This document shows positions 17,561 to 26,187 of a stretch of 64,000 nt of DNA, in pieces (the first letter of the stretch is position 1; each line of letters opens with the position of its first letter). The notes beneath the pieces are model-generated. The model ran no database searches. It saw only the letters and a program-made list of their open reading frames with translations, and was not told the DNA's origin. The DNA is from JAHIVB01 sp964574705 (lineage in GTDB: Bacteria; Bacillota_I; Bacilli_A; Izemoplasmatales; Hujiaoplasmataceae): the NCBI GenBank assembly GCA_964574705.1, contig CAZNOO010000003.1, positions 60,658 through 124,657 on the forward strand, written 5' to 3'. A program made the translations under genes and the position numbers.

Positions 17561-17869
17561 ATGAATTTAATTAAAGATTATAAAGAATTTCAACAATTGA
17601 TTGAACATAGTCTTGTCTGCGTACTTGCGACGACACATACTTGTAGAGTATGCCAACCGATCGAAATCAAATTGCTTGAAGTTATGGAAGCCTATCCTTC
17701 CGTTCCAGTATACAAAGTATTTTTGGAAGATGTTCAAGAATTTCAAGGACAGCAACTAATTTTTACAGTACCAACCATTGTCTTCTACAGTGAGTTAAAA
17801 GAAATACTGAGAGAATCAAGATTCATTGACTTCGAAAAAATTGAGCGATTGCTTGATAATTTTCAATAA
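17561..17869 (+). CDS. Thioredoxin-like protein
   Basis: The 102-residue cytosolic protein has a thioredoxin fold with the redox pair Cys28-Arg-Val-Cys31 in THTCRVCQPIE, and a cis-Pro region FTVPTIVFY near residue 70. The spacing fits a minimal thioredoxin or YtpP-like protein. A CRVC centre differs from the CGPC of classical thioredoxin, so redox potential or partners may differ; bacillithiol-linked YtpP-type proteins are one possibility. It stands alone between two leftward transport operons with its own terminator. GGGTGA precedes the ATG by 6 bases. Confidence 0.85.
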   Translation: MNLIKDYKEFQQLIEHSLVCVLATTHTCRVCQPIEIKLLEVMEAYPSVPVYKVFLEDVQEFQGQQLIFTVPTIVFYSELKEILRESRFIDFEKIERLLDNFQ

Positions 17870-17906
17870 AAAAAAGCTACTTAGGATTCCTAAATAGCTT
17901 TTTTTA
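17868..17906. terminator. Bidirectional terminator between the trx-like gene and oppA
   Basis: The inverted repeat AGCTA-C-TTAGGA / TCCTAA-A-TAGCT (17875-17899) is flanked by an A-run on the left and a T-run on the right. It can therefore stop both the rightward thioredoxin-like gene and the leftward opp operon. Confidence 0.85.
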
Positions 17907-17917
17907 TTAGTCAGTAA

Positions 17918-19549
17918 TTAATTTTCGATTTTTGCGTGAGTAAAGTCAACTGAACCAAGAACGCTTCTGTCCCAATCTACTAGATAGGATTTAGCCATCA
18001 TGATATCAGAATAGTAATATACTGGAATGATTGGCATATCAGTCATCAATATATCAAGAGCAGCATACAATTTTTCGAAATGAACTGCGATGTCTGTTGT
18101 TTCTTGAGCTTCTGTTAACAAAGCGTCAAAAGCAGGATTGTCATATTTTGGATCATTGTAAGCATTTCCGTCTGTAAAGATTGCAAGCATACCAGCTGGG
18201 TCCATAAAGTCTGTTAACCATCCACCGCGAGCGATGTCATAGTTGCCTTCTTGGCGAGTATCTTGGAAAACTGCCCATTCTTGATTTTGAAGAGTTACTT
18301 GAACTCCAAGAATGTTGTTCCATGATTCTTGAACCATTTCAGCGACTAATTGATGTCCTTCACTCGTGTTGTAAAGAATAACTTGTCCATTTAAGTAAGT
18401 TTGAAGTTCAGCTACGGTCATTTCCATTTCACCAGCAGCTTGTTCAAACAAATCAACAGCGTGTGCTTCGTTATCTTCTTGAGTTCCATAGCCATAAGCT
18501 CCAGCTACAGTCGAGAAGTCGTCTCCATTGTTGTCAGCAAATCCTACTGGAACGAATCCAGTTGCAGGAATTTGTCCACCACTTAGAGCTTCAACGATTG
18601 CTTGACGGTCAATTGCAAATGATAAAGCTTGGCGCAATTTAACGTTTTCGAATTCTGCTACTTGCATATTGAAGTTATAGTAATAAGTTCCAAGTAATGC
18701 AAATTGATAGAATTCTGGGCTTTCAGCTACCAATGAAGGAATCATAACTGAAGGAACAGCAGGGATAAAGTCTAATTCGCCATTGTTATATTTAACAAAA
18801 GCGGTTGTTTCTGTGTCAATGAAGAAACCATTGATTTGAGACAAATAGACATGATCTGCATCCCAATAATTTTCGTTTTTGACTAAAGTCAATCCCGAGC
18901 CAGATGTGTAAGAAGTTAATTTGAATGGTCCATTAGAAACGACTAAGTCTGGATTTTTTGCCCATAATCCATCTTCTCCACCAACAGCTTCAACAGCTGA
19001 TTGTTTTACTGGTAAGAAATGATAGAAAGCCATTAAGGATACAAAATAAGGAGTTGGATTTTTCAATTCAACAACTAATGTGTGAGCGTCTGAAGCAGAA
19101 ATACCAACGTCATCTAAAGATCCGCCGTCATAAACAGCTTCTAAAGATCCAACGATGTTAGTGTATTCCCAAATCCAAGCGTACTCGCTTGCTGTTGCAG
19201 GGTCCATTCCTCTTAACCATGAGTAGACGAAATCGTCTGCTGTTAAGTCAGATCCGTCGCTCCATTTTGAATCTCTCAAATGGAACGTTACTGTCAGACC
19301 ATCAGCTGAAGTTTCCCAAGTCTCTGCGATACCAGGAAGAATAACTCCACTTACTTCACGTACTAACCCTTCAAAAGTTTGGTTAATAACGTCTCCACCA
19401 TCACTTGCGCCGTTTAAAGTCGGGTCAATTGTTTGTGGGTCTGCACCGATATTCCAGTTTAAAACCATGTCTCCTGATTGGGTAGGATTACATGCCGATA
19501 AACCAAATACCACTGCAAAAACTACTAGCACTGATAATAATTTTTTCAT
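17918..19549 (-). CDS. oppA: Oligopeptide ABC transporter substrate-binding lipoprotein
   Basis: This 543-residue lipoprotein captures peptides outside the membrane for the Opp importer. It has a signal peptide ending in a lipobox (GLSAC) with Cys20 as the lipidated residue. The SBP family 5 signature follows, with IGADPQTIDPTLNGASD, GLTVTFHLRDSKWSDG and the C-terminal INxxWAVF-like part. GGAGGAG precedes the ATG. It is the last gene of oppB-C-D-F-A, after a 55-base gap, and ends at the bidirectional terminator. Peptide specificity cannot be inferred from the sequence. Confidence 0.94.
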   Translation of the reverse strand: MKKLLSVLVVFAVVFGLSACNPTQSGDMVLNWNIGADPQTIDPTLNGASDGGDVINQTFEGLVREVSGVILPGIAETWETSADGLTVTFHLRDSKWSDGSDLTADDFVYSWLRGMDPATASEYAWIWEYTNIVGSLEAVYDGGSLDDVGISASDAHTLVVELKNPTPYFVSLMAFYHFLPVKQSAVEAVGGEDGLWAKNPDLVVSNGPFKLTSYTSGSGLTLVKNENYWDADHVYLSQINGFFIDTETTAFVKYNNGELDFIPAVPSVMIPSLVAESPEFYQFALLGTYYYNFNMQVAEFENVKLRQALSFAIDRQAIVEALSGGQIPATGFVPVGFADNNGDDFSTVAGAYGYGTQEDNEAHAVDLFEQAAGEMEMTVAELQTYLNGQVILYNTSEGHQLVAEMVQESWNNILGVQVTLQNQEWAVFQDTRQEGNYDIARGGWLTDFMDPAGMLAIFTDGNAYNDPKYDNPAFDALLTEAQETTDIAVHFEKLYAALDILMTDMPIIPVYYYSDIMMAKSYLVDWDRSVLGSVDFTHAKIEN

Positions 19550-19604
19550 TTATTTCTCTCCTCCGTACTATATTTTATTTAATCACCTGTGGTGTTTAAA
19601 TACT

Positions 19605-20585
19605 TCAAAGTGTTTCGGCATTGTGGCAAGCCACAAAATGCCCTGGTTCTAATTCCCGTAATTCCGGCGTTTCGGTTAAGCACCTCTCTGTTGCATATTG
19701 GCAACGAGGCGAGAATCGACATCCCGGTTTCACGTTGATTGGACTTCCAACGTCTCCTTTTAGGATAATTCGTTTACTGCGAATCGAGTTCTTTGGATCT
19801 GGAACTGGAATCGCTGATAATAATGAAATCGTATAAGGATGCATAGGATGTTCATATAAATTGTCGGCAGTTGTGATTTCCATCATTTTACCCAAATACA
19901 TGACTCCGATGCGATCACTGATGTGGCGAACCATTGATAAGTCATGGGCGATGAACAAATACGTCAAACCGAATTCATCTTGTAAATCTTCAAGCATGTT
20001 AACTACTTGTGCTTGAATAGAAACGTCAAGGGCAGAGATGGGTTCATCACAGATAATTATGTCTGGATTTACAGCCAATGCTCTTGCAATGCCTATTCTT
20101 TGACGCTGTCCTCCTGAAAATTCATGAGGATAACGACTTGCATGTTCTCTTTTTAATCCCACTTTTTCCAGTAATTCGTAGATGCGTTCTTGTCTTGCTT
20201 CTCCAACAAGAAGTTTGTGAGTATCAATACCTTCAGCAATGATATCCGTAACCGTCATTCTCGAGTTTAGAGACGCATAAGGGTCTTGGAAAATCATTTG
20301 CATTTTTTTTCGGTAAGGTCTCAATTCCTTCTCACTCATGTGTGCAATGTTAATGCCGTCGATGACGACTTCACCAGCAGTTGGATTATATAATCGGCAA
20401 ATGGTTCTTCCGGTTGTGGTTTTACCACATCCAGATTCACCAACCAAACCAAAGGTTTCTCCTTTGAAAATAGTAAAACTAATTCCATCAACAGCTGCAA
20501 GAATCTTTCTGTTTTTTAATGATCCTGAGATAAAGTATTTTTTTAAGCCTTTAACTTCCAGTAAAGGAATTCGTTCTTCACTCAT
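19605..20585 (-). CDS. oppF: Oligopeptide ABC transporter ATP-binding protein OppF
   Basis: This second ATPase of the peptide importer carries Walker A GESGCGKTTTGR near residue 53, signature LSGGQRQRIGIARALA, Walker B IIICDEPISALD and the H-loop. The C-terminal OppF-type extension contains Cys residues in a CRFSPRCQYATERC pattern that is seen in members with a C-terminal Fe-S or Zn site. The start chosen is ATG 20585, 6 bases after GGGTG; ATG 20591 or GTG 20594 are possible and would add 2-3 residues. It overlaps the oppD stop, so the two ATPases are translationally coupled and should form the heterodimer. Confidence 0.94.
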   Translation of the reverse strand: MSEERIPLLEVKGLKKYFISGSLKNRKILAAVDGISFTIFKGETFGLVGESGCGKTTTGRTICRLYNPTAGEVVIDGINIAHMSEKELRPYRKKMQMIFQDPYASLNSRMTVTDIIAEGIDTHKLLVGEARQERIYELLEKVGLKREHASRYPHEFSGGQRQRIGIARALAVNPDIIICDEPISALDVSIQAQVVNMLEDLQDEFGLTYLFIAHDLSMVRHISDRIGVMYLGKMMEITTADNLYEHPMHPYTISLLSAIPVPDPKNSIRSKRIILKGDVGSPINVKPGCRFSPRCQYATERCLTETPELRELEPGHFVACHNAETL

Positions 20586-21597
20586 TTTCATCACCCGCCA
20601 CTTTCACAAATCCTTCTACGATTGGTGCATCTTTGTGATGCAACCAACAAGATGCAACATGGTCATCGCTGATTTTAAAGAGCGGAGCTGCCTCTTTCAA
20701 ACAAATTTCCATCGCATGAGGACATCTTGGTGAGAATGGACATCCTGGTGGAGGACTCAATAGATCAGGTGGAGATCCCTCAATCGGAATAAGCCTATTC
20801 TTTTTGCCTGTTACGTTTTTAGGAACAGATTGTAATAACCCTTTGGTATATGGATGTTGTGGATTATCATATAAACTTATGATATCCGATCTCTCCATAA
20901 TCATTCCACCGTACATAACGATGACTTTATTACAAATTTCTGCAATAACACCTAAGTCGTGTGTAATTAGAATAATCGAAGAATTGATTTTGTCTTTCAA
21001 ATCGCTCATCAATTCCAATATTTGAGCTTGAATCGTAACATCCAAAGCCGTTGTTGGCTCATCAGCAATCAACAGTTTTGGGTTGCAGGAGATTGCCATA
21101 GCAATCATCGCTCTTTGACGCATACCACCTGAAAATTGATGAGGATAATTTTTTAATCTGACTTCAGGTTCAGGAATTCCTACCATTGTCAATAATTCAA
21201 TCGCTCTTTGTTTTGCTTCTACCTTTGTCATTTTCGTATGACGAAGAATGACTTCCATCAGTTGATTTCCAATCGAGTAAACTGGATTGATTGAGGTCAT
21301 TGGATCTTGGAAAATCATTGAAATGTCATTCCCGCGATACTCTGCGAGTTGTTCATTCGTTAATTTTGTGAGATCTACACCCTCAAATTCGATAGTCCCT
21401 TCGGTAATGCGACCAGGATCGTCAACAAGTCCCATGATGGATAGAGAAGTAACACTCTTTCCACTACCAGACTCCCCAACGATTCCGAGGATATCTCCTT
21501 CTTCGAGGACAAAATCAATACCTCTTACTGCTTGAACTTCTCCTAAATGAGTAAAAAATGATGTATGCAAATTTTTAACTTCAAGTAATGTTTTCAT
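20578..21597 (-). CDS. oppD: Oligopeptide ABC transporter ATP-binding protein OppD
   Basis: The 339-residue ATPase of the peptide importer has Walker A GESGSGKSVTSLS, Q-loop QDPMTSINP, signature FSGGMRQRAMIAMAIS, Walker B LLIADEPTTALDV and H-loop ITHDLG. The C-terminal OppD extension with CPFSPRCPHAMEIC is present. It begins 3 bases after the oppC stop behind a GGGG ribosome site and overlaps oppF. It energises transport together with OppF. Confidence 0.95.
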   Translation of the reverse strand: MKTLLEVKNLHTSFFTHLGEVQAVRGIDFVLEEGDILGIVGESGSGKSVTSLSIMGLVDDPGRITEGTIEFEGVDLTKLTNEQLAEYRGNDISMIFQDPMTSINPVYSIGNQLMEVILRHTKMTKVEAKQRAIELLTMVGIPEPEVRLKNYPHQFSGGMRQRAMIAMAISCNPKLLIADEPTTALDVTIQAQILELMSDLKDKINSSIILITHDLGVIAEICNKVIVMYGGMIMERSDIISLYDNPQHPYTKGLLQSVPKNVTGKKNRLIPIEGSPPDLLSPPPGCPFSPRCPHAMEICLKEAAPLFKISDDHVASCWLHHKDAPIVEGFVKVAGDENE

Positions 21598-21600
21598 AAA

Positions 21601-22779
21601 TTACCCCTTCCTCAATCTTGGATCCAACGCACTTCTCAAGCCGTCACCAAGAAAGTTAAATGATAACATCGTCAGCGCAATCGCTAGAGATGGAACCATT
21701 AATTGGTAAGGATAAACCGAAAGTGCACCGAGCGCATCATTGGCGAGTGTTCCCCAAGAAGCCTGGGGTGCAGAAATACCTAAACCGATAAAACTTAAGA
21801 ATGATTCAGTAAATACAGCGGTTGGAATCATCATGGTCATAGAAACCAAGATAGGTCCCATCGCATTTGGAATTAAATGTCTAGAAATGATTTTTCCTCT
21901 TTTGACTCCGATGGTCCTTGCGGCAAGTACATACTCTTGTTCCTTAAGTCCAAGAACCTGGCCACGGACAAGCCGTGCCATGCCGACCCAGTAGACGGAC
22001 CCGAGTGTAATAACAATCGTCCATAATCCACGGTCGTCTATCAAAACCATTAGAAGAATTACATAAAGTAGTAATGGAATAGAGTTTATAATATCAACGA
22101 TTCTCATCATAATATTATCTACTTTTCCACCCTCCAACCCGGAGAATGCCCCATAAGTAACACCAATCAATAGATTGACTACTGTCGCGACAAGTGCAAC
22201 TGTTAATGAAATTCTAGCACCATACATGACTCTAGTCAATACGTCTCGGCCTAAATTATCCGATCCAAGTAAGAAAGTACGATTCCATACTTTATCAAAT
22301 CGTTCGGTGGTGCTGACACCTTTGTAAGTCAACATAAAGTCAATATCAGCATCAGGATCCAAACGAGCGGAGTAATCCAAATATACTGGTTCACCGTGAT
22401 TGTCATAAGTGTAAATTCTGTTTGCTATATCTGAACCCGTTTGAGACAATCTTTCAACAATCTCTCCACCTTCAGTAACAATAAACAGTCGATACTGTGC
22501 AGAAAGGAAGACATAAGTTCCTTCTTCGATTTCATAAATCTCCATCCGAGGAGGAGTATTAGAAAAATCGGTAATTTGATCTGAATAATTGTAAGATGAT
22601 AACATTGGGCCGAAAATGGCGATTGATACAATCAAAATGACGCCTATCATGCCGGCCATTGCCATTTTATTTTTCTTTAGTCTTCTCCAAGCATCTTTCC
22701 AATAAGTCAGACTAGGACGAATTTGTTCCTTGTTAAGTTTTTTTGAGCTTTCAACATAGTTAAAATCGTTCTTATTCAC
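21601..22779 (-). CDS. oppC: Oligopeptide ABC transporter permease OppC
   Basis: This is the second permease of the importer, 392 residues from the GTG at 22779. That start lies 6 bases after GGGTG and 1 base after the oppB stop, so it is preferred over an open-frame start 63 bases upstream inside oppB. It has an N-terminal OppC domain with the first helix near residue 50 and the binding-protein-dependent transport domain with the EAA-like loop VRGQVLGLKEQEYVLAARTIG. Between helix 1 and the core lies an extracytoplasmic loop of about 100 residues (around 65-165). This is larger than in standard OppC and may contact the lipoprotein OppA. Confidence 0.93.
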   Translation of the reverse strand: MNKNDFNYVESSKKLNKEQIRPSLTYWKDAWRRLKKNKMAMAGMIGVILIVSIAIFGPMLSSYNYSDQITDFSNTPPRMEIYEIEEGTYVFLSAQYRLFIVTEGGEIVERLSQTGSDIANRIYTYDNHGEPVYLDYSARLDPDADIDFMLTYKGVSTTERFDKVWNRTFLLGSDNLGRDVLTRVMYGARISLTVALVATVVNLLIGVTYGAFSGLEGGKVDNIMMRIVDIINSIPLLLYVILLMVLIDDRGLWTIVITLGSVYWVGMARLVRGQVLGLKEQEYVLAARTIGVKRGKIISRHLIPNAMGPILVSMTMMIPTAVFTESFLSFIGLGISAPQASWGTLANDALGALSVYPYQLMVPSLAIALTMLSFNFLGDGLRSALDPRLRKG

Positions 22780-22780
22780 A

Positions 22781-23734
22781 TTAATCACCCATTTTCTTTC
22801 CAAGTCTAATTCGTGGGTCGATAAATGCGTATGCGACATCAACCAGTAAGACCATTACGATATAAATAGCAGCGTAGAAGATTGTCATTCCGATAATCAC
22901 AGTGTAATCTCGATTACTGACACTTTCAACGAAATAGCGTCCAATACCAGGGATAACAAAGATTTTTTCAACAACGAATGATCCAGTCAAAATGGCAGCT
23001 GCCATTGGTCCTACGTATGTTACGACTGGAATCAATGCGTTTTTCAAAGCATGTTTGAAAATGACTCTTCGTTCGGATAATCCATTCGCACGTGCGGTCC
23101 TAATATAGTCTTGTCTCAAAACCTCAAGCATACTTGAACGCGTCAATCTTGATACGAATGATAAAGAATATCCAGAAAGTGCTACTACTGGGCCGACATA
23201 TCGAAATATGGCATCCCCAACCGTCTGTGGATTATTCACCCACGATATCGGTATGAACTTGATATTTGCGGCGACCAAAGTAATGAATAACGTTGCAATA
23301 ACGAAAGATGGAATCGTCACCCCCAATGTCGCTAGGAACATCGCAGCGTGGTCTATAAATTTATTCTGTTTTAATGCGGATATAATTCCGAGAGGGACTC
23401 CAATCACTATAATCATAATGACCGACATCAGTCCCACATTCATACTGCTTGGGAATCCGTCACGAATTAAGTCATTTACAGTTAATCCCAATTCTTTAAA
23501 CGAAGGACCTAAATCAAATGTCACGACACCACCGAGGTAGTCAATGTACTGTTTGAATAGAGGATCATCCAAATGATACTTTTCGTTTAAGATTGCTTCA
23601 ATTTCGGGTGGTAAATGCTTCTCTCTGGTGAATGGGCCTCCAGGGATTGCATGCATCATGAAAAACGTGATTGTAGTCACAATGAATAAGGTAAATATCG
23701 CGTAAAGAACTCGTTGCACATAGTAATTCTTCAA
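22781..23734 (-). CDS. oppB: Oligopeptide ABC transporter permease OppB
   Basis: This is the first permease of the importer, 317 residues when started at TTG 23734 behind GGGGG. This gives the usual family length of about 310 and the expected N-terminus KNYYVQRVLYAIFTLFIV. The longer open frame would run through the promoter region and is rejected. The core has six helices and the EAA loop with RTARANGLSERRVIFKHALKNALIP. It pairs with OppC and is the first gene of the operon, about 28 bases downstream of a TATAAT -10 box. Confidence 0.93.
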   Translation of the reverse strand: MKNYYVQRVLYAIFTLFIVTTITFFMMHAIPGGPFTREKHLPPEIEAILNEKYHLDDPLFKQYIDYLGGVVTFDLGPSFKELGLTVNDLIRDGFPSSMNVGLMSVIMIIVIGVPLGIISALKQNKFIDHAAMFLATLGVTIPSFVIATLFITLVAANIKFIPISWVNNPQTVGDAIFRYVGPVVALSGYSLSFVSRLTRSSMLEVLRQDYIRTARANGLSERRVIFKHALKNALIPVVTYVGPMAAAILTGSFVVEKIFVIPGIGRYFVESVSNRDYTVIIGMTIFYAAIYIVMVLLVDVAYAFIDPRIRLGKKMGD

Positions 23735-23761
23735 TTTGGAACCCCCGTTAAATTTTCGAAA

Positions 23762-23790
23762 ATTATACATCAAGTGCGCTAAATATACAA
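23762..23790 (-). promoter_or_regulatory. Promoter of the opp operon
   Basis: TTGTAT (23785-23790), 17 bases, then TATAAT (23762-23767) on the minus strand, about 28 bases before the oppB start. A cre-like sequence lies 24 bases further upstream. Confidence 0.7.
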
Positions 23791-23813
23791 GCGTATATAT
23801 GAAAAAAAACAAA

Positions 23814-23827
23814 AAAGAACGCTTTCA
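23814..23827 (-). promoter_or_regulatory. Possible cre site upstream of opp
   Basis: TGAAAGCGTTCTTT on the minus strand matches 12 of 14 positions of the cre consensus TGWNANCGNTNWCA. Its place upstream of the -35 box would suit activation or weak repression by a CcpA-type regulator. The match is imperfect, so this is tentative. Confidence 0.35.
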
Positions 23828-24217
23828 TGACAAAGGTTTTATTTATTAAAACCTGTCAGCTTCTACCTCATTTGTTTTCACACGCGGATTTCAATTTTCG
23901 CTAATTGATACTTATGTATACTATTTAAATAGCCAAAAGTCAAGGCAATTTTGTAAAATTTGGCGTTTGTTAGCGATTTTCATGAAAAAAAACACTCAAA
24001 AATGAGATGTGAAAACCATAAGTATATTTTAATGAATAATAAGAATAAACCTACATAAATAGAGATTATTATAACGTTGAACAGTAGTTAAAATTCAGTG
24101 ATTATGGATAGATATACTATTGCTGAAATGAAAATTCATAAATATTTTTATCGGTTCGTGTTTTATTATTGTGTGCTATTTTATTAAGAATTTTTCGCTA
24201 CAAACCCTCTTTTTCCC
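23828..24217. other. Intergenic spacer between opp and the fluoride-switch gene
   Basis: This AT-rich stretch has no convincing gene. The only structure seen is an inverted repeat AGGTTTTA-N5-TAAAACCT (about 23833-23853). It could form a hairpin upstream of the opp promoter but lacks a T-run. The rest is low-complexity A/T sequence. Confidence 0.5.
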
Positions 24218-24246
24218 TTGACAATACTTATAAAACAAACTACAAT
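24218..24246 (+). promoter_or_regulatory. Promoter driving the fluoride riboswitch
   Basis: Consensus TTGACA (24218-24223), a 17-base spacer and TACAAT (24241-24246). Transcription would start near 24253, right at the 5' edge of the aptamer. Confidence 0.8.
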
Positions 24247-24249
24247 CTA

Positions 24250-24338
24250 ACATAGGGAATGAGGTTCTCCCCAAGATTACACTTAAACCGCGAAAGCTGA
24301 TGACTTCTACAACATTTTTTTGTTGTAGATTTTTTTTT
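24250..24338 (+). promoter_or_regulatory. Fluoride riboswitch (crcB motif) with transcription terminator
   Basis: The RNA shows the crcB-motif landmarks: GGGAATGAGGTTCTCCC forming the first stem-loop (24255-24271), then AAACCGC, and the highly conserved AAGCTGATGACTTCTAC (about 24294-24310). The 3' end of this block, UCUAC, is also the left arm of a terminator hairpin (24306-24314 with 24321-24329, followed by nine T residues). Fluoride-bound aptamer and terminator therefore exclude each other. By analogy with the characterised class, fluoride would switch the downstream antiporter gene on. This is pattern recognition, not a covariance-model hit. Confidence 0.9.
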
Positions 24339-24348
24339 GGAGGAACAT

Positions 24349-25536
24349 ATGTTATTAAGTATTGGATCAATTATCCTAGTTAGTTTGGCATTGACAAGCC
24401 TGTTTCAAAAAATCAAGATTCCCGGAATCATTGCAATGATTTTAACGGGCATTTTGCTCGGGCCATTTGTTTTGAATTTAATTGACCCTCAAATCCTTAA
24501 TCTATCTCCTGATTTAAGACAAATTGCACTGATTATCATACTAATTAGAGCTGGACTCAGCGTTGACATCAAAGATTTAAAAAAAGTAGGAAGACCAGCC
24601 ATTCTTTTAAGTTTTATACCTTCAACAATTGAAATCATTATTGTAGCGTTGTTAAGTCATTTATTATTTCAACTTGATTTAGTTGAAAGTCTTATTTTAG
24701 GTAGTATTGTGGCAGCAATTAGCCCAGCTGCCATTGTGCCTCGAATGATCCAATTAATTCAATCAAAACGAGGCACTAAAAAAGCGATTCCACAGATGAT
24801 TCTAGCCGCTTCTTCTTTAGAAGATATCTATGTCATCACTCTATTTGCAGTGTTTATCCAAATTTATCAATCTAATCAAAGCCCAATCTCAGTTCTTGTT
24901 CAACTTCCATTGTCAATCATTTCAGGTGCTCTGATGGGCATTTTGGTAGGTTACATATTAGTTTACTTGTTCAAGGTAATTCATATGAGAGATACTATAA
25001 AAGTATTTGGTTTATTCGGCGTCTCGTTTTTGATGGTGTACTTGGAAACAATCTTAAAATCTGTTTTTCCATTTTCAGGGTTATTGTCCGTCATGGTTTT
25101 AGGAGGTACGATTCTCAAGCTATATCCAGATTTATCTTCAAGGCTTACACTGAAATTTTCAAAAATTTGGATAGGGGCAGAGATTATGCTTTTTGTGCTC
25201 GTTGGAGCAATCATGGATATTACGGTTCTCAAAAATGTAGGAATCTATGCTTTAATTCTTCTTGTCGTAGCGATGTCATTACGTATATTTAGCGCTTATC
25301 TTATCACAATTAACACAGAGTTGACTATCAAGGAAAGGTTATTTATTGGTTTTTCATCACTCCCAAAAGCAACTGTTCAGGCGGCGATTGGATCAATTCC
25401 TTTAGCGCTTGGAATACCTGGAGGAGAAATCATGCTTTCCGTTGCAGTCCTCGCAATTCTCATTACAACGCCAATCGGTACTATCCTCATAGATTCACTG
25501 GCAGAAAAGGTTCTTGAACTTGATTCCATAATGTAA
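24349..25536 (+). CDS. Fluoride-responsive CPA-type Na+/H+ (or anion) antiporter
   Basis: The 395-residue membrane protein has about 12 helices and starts at ATG 24349, with GGAGG 5 bases upstream. Recognisable are IPGIIAMILTGILLGPF near residue 25, IRAGLSVDIKDL, and IVAAISPAAIVPRM, which corresponds to the CPA1 core segment with the ion-binding helix. LAASSLEDIYVITL replaces the ND/DD pair with a single Glu-Asp. The family is that of Na+/H+ exchangers. Genes of this type are among those known behind fluoride riboswitches, beside crcB and CLC-F, so a role in fluoride tolerance or compensating ion balance is likely. It is the only gene of its unit and is followed by a terminator. Confidence 0.85.
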   Translation: MLLSIGSIILVSLALTSLFQKIKIPGIIAMILTGILLGPFVLNLIDPQILNLSPDLRQIALIIILIRAGLSVDIKDLKKVGRPAILLSFIPSTIEIIIVALLSHLLFQLDLVESLILGSIVAAISPAAIVPRMIQLIQSKRGTKKAIPQMILAASSLEDIYVITLFAVFIQIYQSNQSPISVLVQLPLSIISGALMGILVGYILVYLFKVIHMRDTIKVFGLFGVSFLMVYLETILKSVFPFSGLLSVMVLGGTILKLYPDLSSRLTLKFSKIWIGAEIMLFVLVGAIMDITVLKNVGIYALILLVVAMSLRIFSAYLITINTELTIKERLFIGFSSLPKATVQAAIGSIPLALGIPGGEIMLSVAVLAILITTPIGTILIDSLAEKVLELDSIM

Positions 25537-25538
25537 AT

Positions 25539-25570
25539 AAAACGCCCATTTCTGGGCGTTTTAATTTTTT
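25539..25570. terminator. Bidirectional terminator between antiporter and osmC-like gene
   Basis: A perfect 10-bp stem AAAACGCCCA/TGGGCGTTTT (25539-25548 with 25553-25562) with a TTTC loop, followed by T-rich sequence on the right and flanked by A residues on the left. Confidence 0.9.
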
Positions 25571-25577
25571 GCATCCG

Positions 25578-25970
25578 TTAAATAAACGATACTTCTAATT
25601 TCATCTCTGCGACTTTGGCAATCGTATTGTGGATAGAACAAAATCTCGTTCCGAGTTCTGCGCTTTTTGTAAGTAGTACCTCGTTCGACGGGTTTGAAAT
25701 AACAACTTTAATTTCTACCCATTCAAGCAGTTGAACCTCTCCGGTTCTCTTTTGCCCACTGACTTCAATCTTCACGTTATCAAAAGTTAATCTTTTTTTC
25801 GTTGCAATTGCTAAGAAAGTGGAATAAAAACAGGATCCTAATGCCCCGAAAAGCAGATGGTACGGTTGTAAACCGTTTGGTTGATCTCCTATTAATACAG
25901 TTCCAGTTGGAGAAATCATTTTTCCCACAAAGTCGTTTGAAAATTCAAGCATAATATTGTCTAATGCCAT
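25578..25970 (-). CDS. OsmC/Ohr family protein
   Basis: This 130-residue cytosolic protein has the OsmC-type arrangement. LLFGALGSCFYSTFLAIATKKRL carries the first redox Cys near residue 46, and ELGTRFCSIHNTIA carries the second near residue 110. Members reduce organic or lipid hydroperoxides using the two cysteines. The sequence looks closer to general OsmC-like proteins than to Ohr. It is a single-gene unit and converges on the antiporter gene, with which it shares a terminator. An AGGTG-type site lies about 8 bases before the ATG. Confidence 0.85.
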   Translation of the reverse strand: MALDNIMLEFSNDFVGKMISPTGTVLIGDQPNGLQPYHLLFGALGSCFYSTFLAIATKKRLTFDNVKIEVSGQKRTGEVQLLEWVEIKVVISNPSNEVLLTKSAELGTRFCSIHNTIAKVAEMKLEVSFI

Positions 25971-26089
25971 TAAATATCACCTCAGTATTATTATACAATA
26001 TTTTTGTAAAAATATCATTTATATGAATTCTCTTTCATCATTTACTATGATACAGTGTGACAAATTTGCCAATTCATGCCAATAGGGTG

Positions 26090-26118
26090 TTTCATTGTAA
26101 GCGCTTTAATGTTATAAT
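26090..26118 (+). promoter_or_regulatory. Promoter with overlapping cre site of the arc-orn operon
   Basis: TATAAT (26113-26118) is preceded at 17 bases by a weak -35 box, TTTCAT (26090-26095). The spacer holds TGTAAGCGCTTTAA (26096-26109), which matches 13 of 14 positions of the cre consensus. A CcpA-type repressor bound here would cover the promoter, so preferred sugars should shut off amino-acid fermentation. This is an inference from the site and from the CcpA-like gene at 6.6-7.6 kb. Confidence 0.7.
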
Positions 26119-26187
26119 TTTGTATAGAAGATTGCATTCTTTTTTTTACATAAAAAAGAACCTCAATCTATTCACAGGAGGAACACG

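Noticed and set aside
26138..26162. T-run/A-run inverted repeat before arcB as a terminator/attenuator
   Set aside because: The stem is purely A-T and has no U-run after it; attenuation is not supported.
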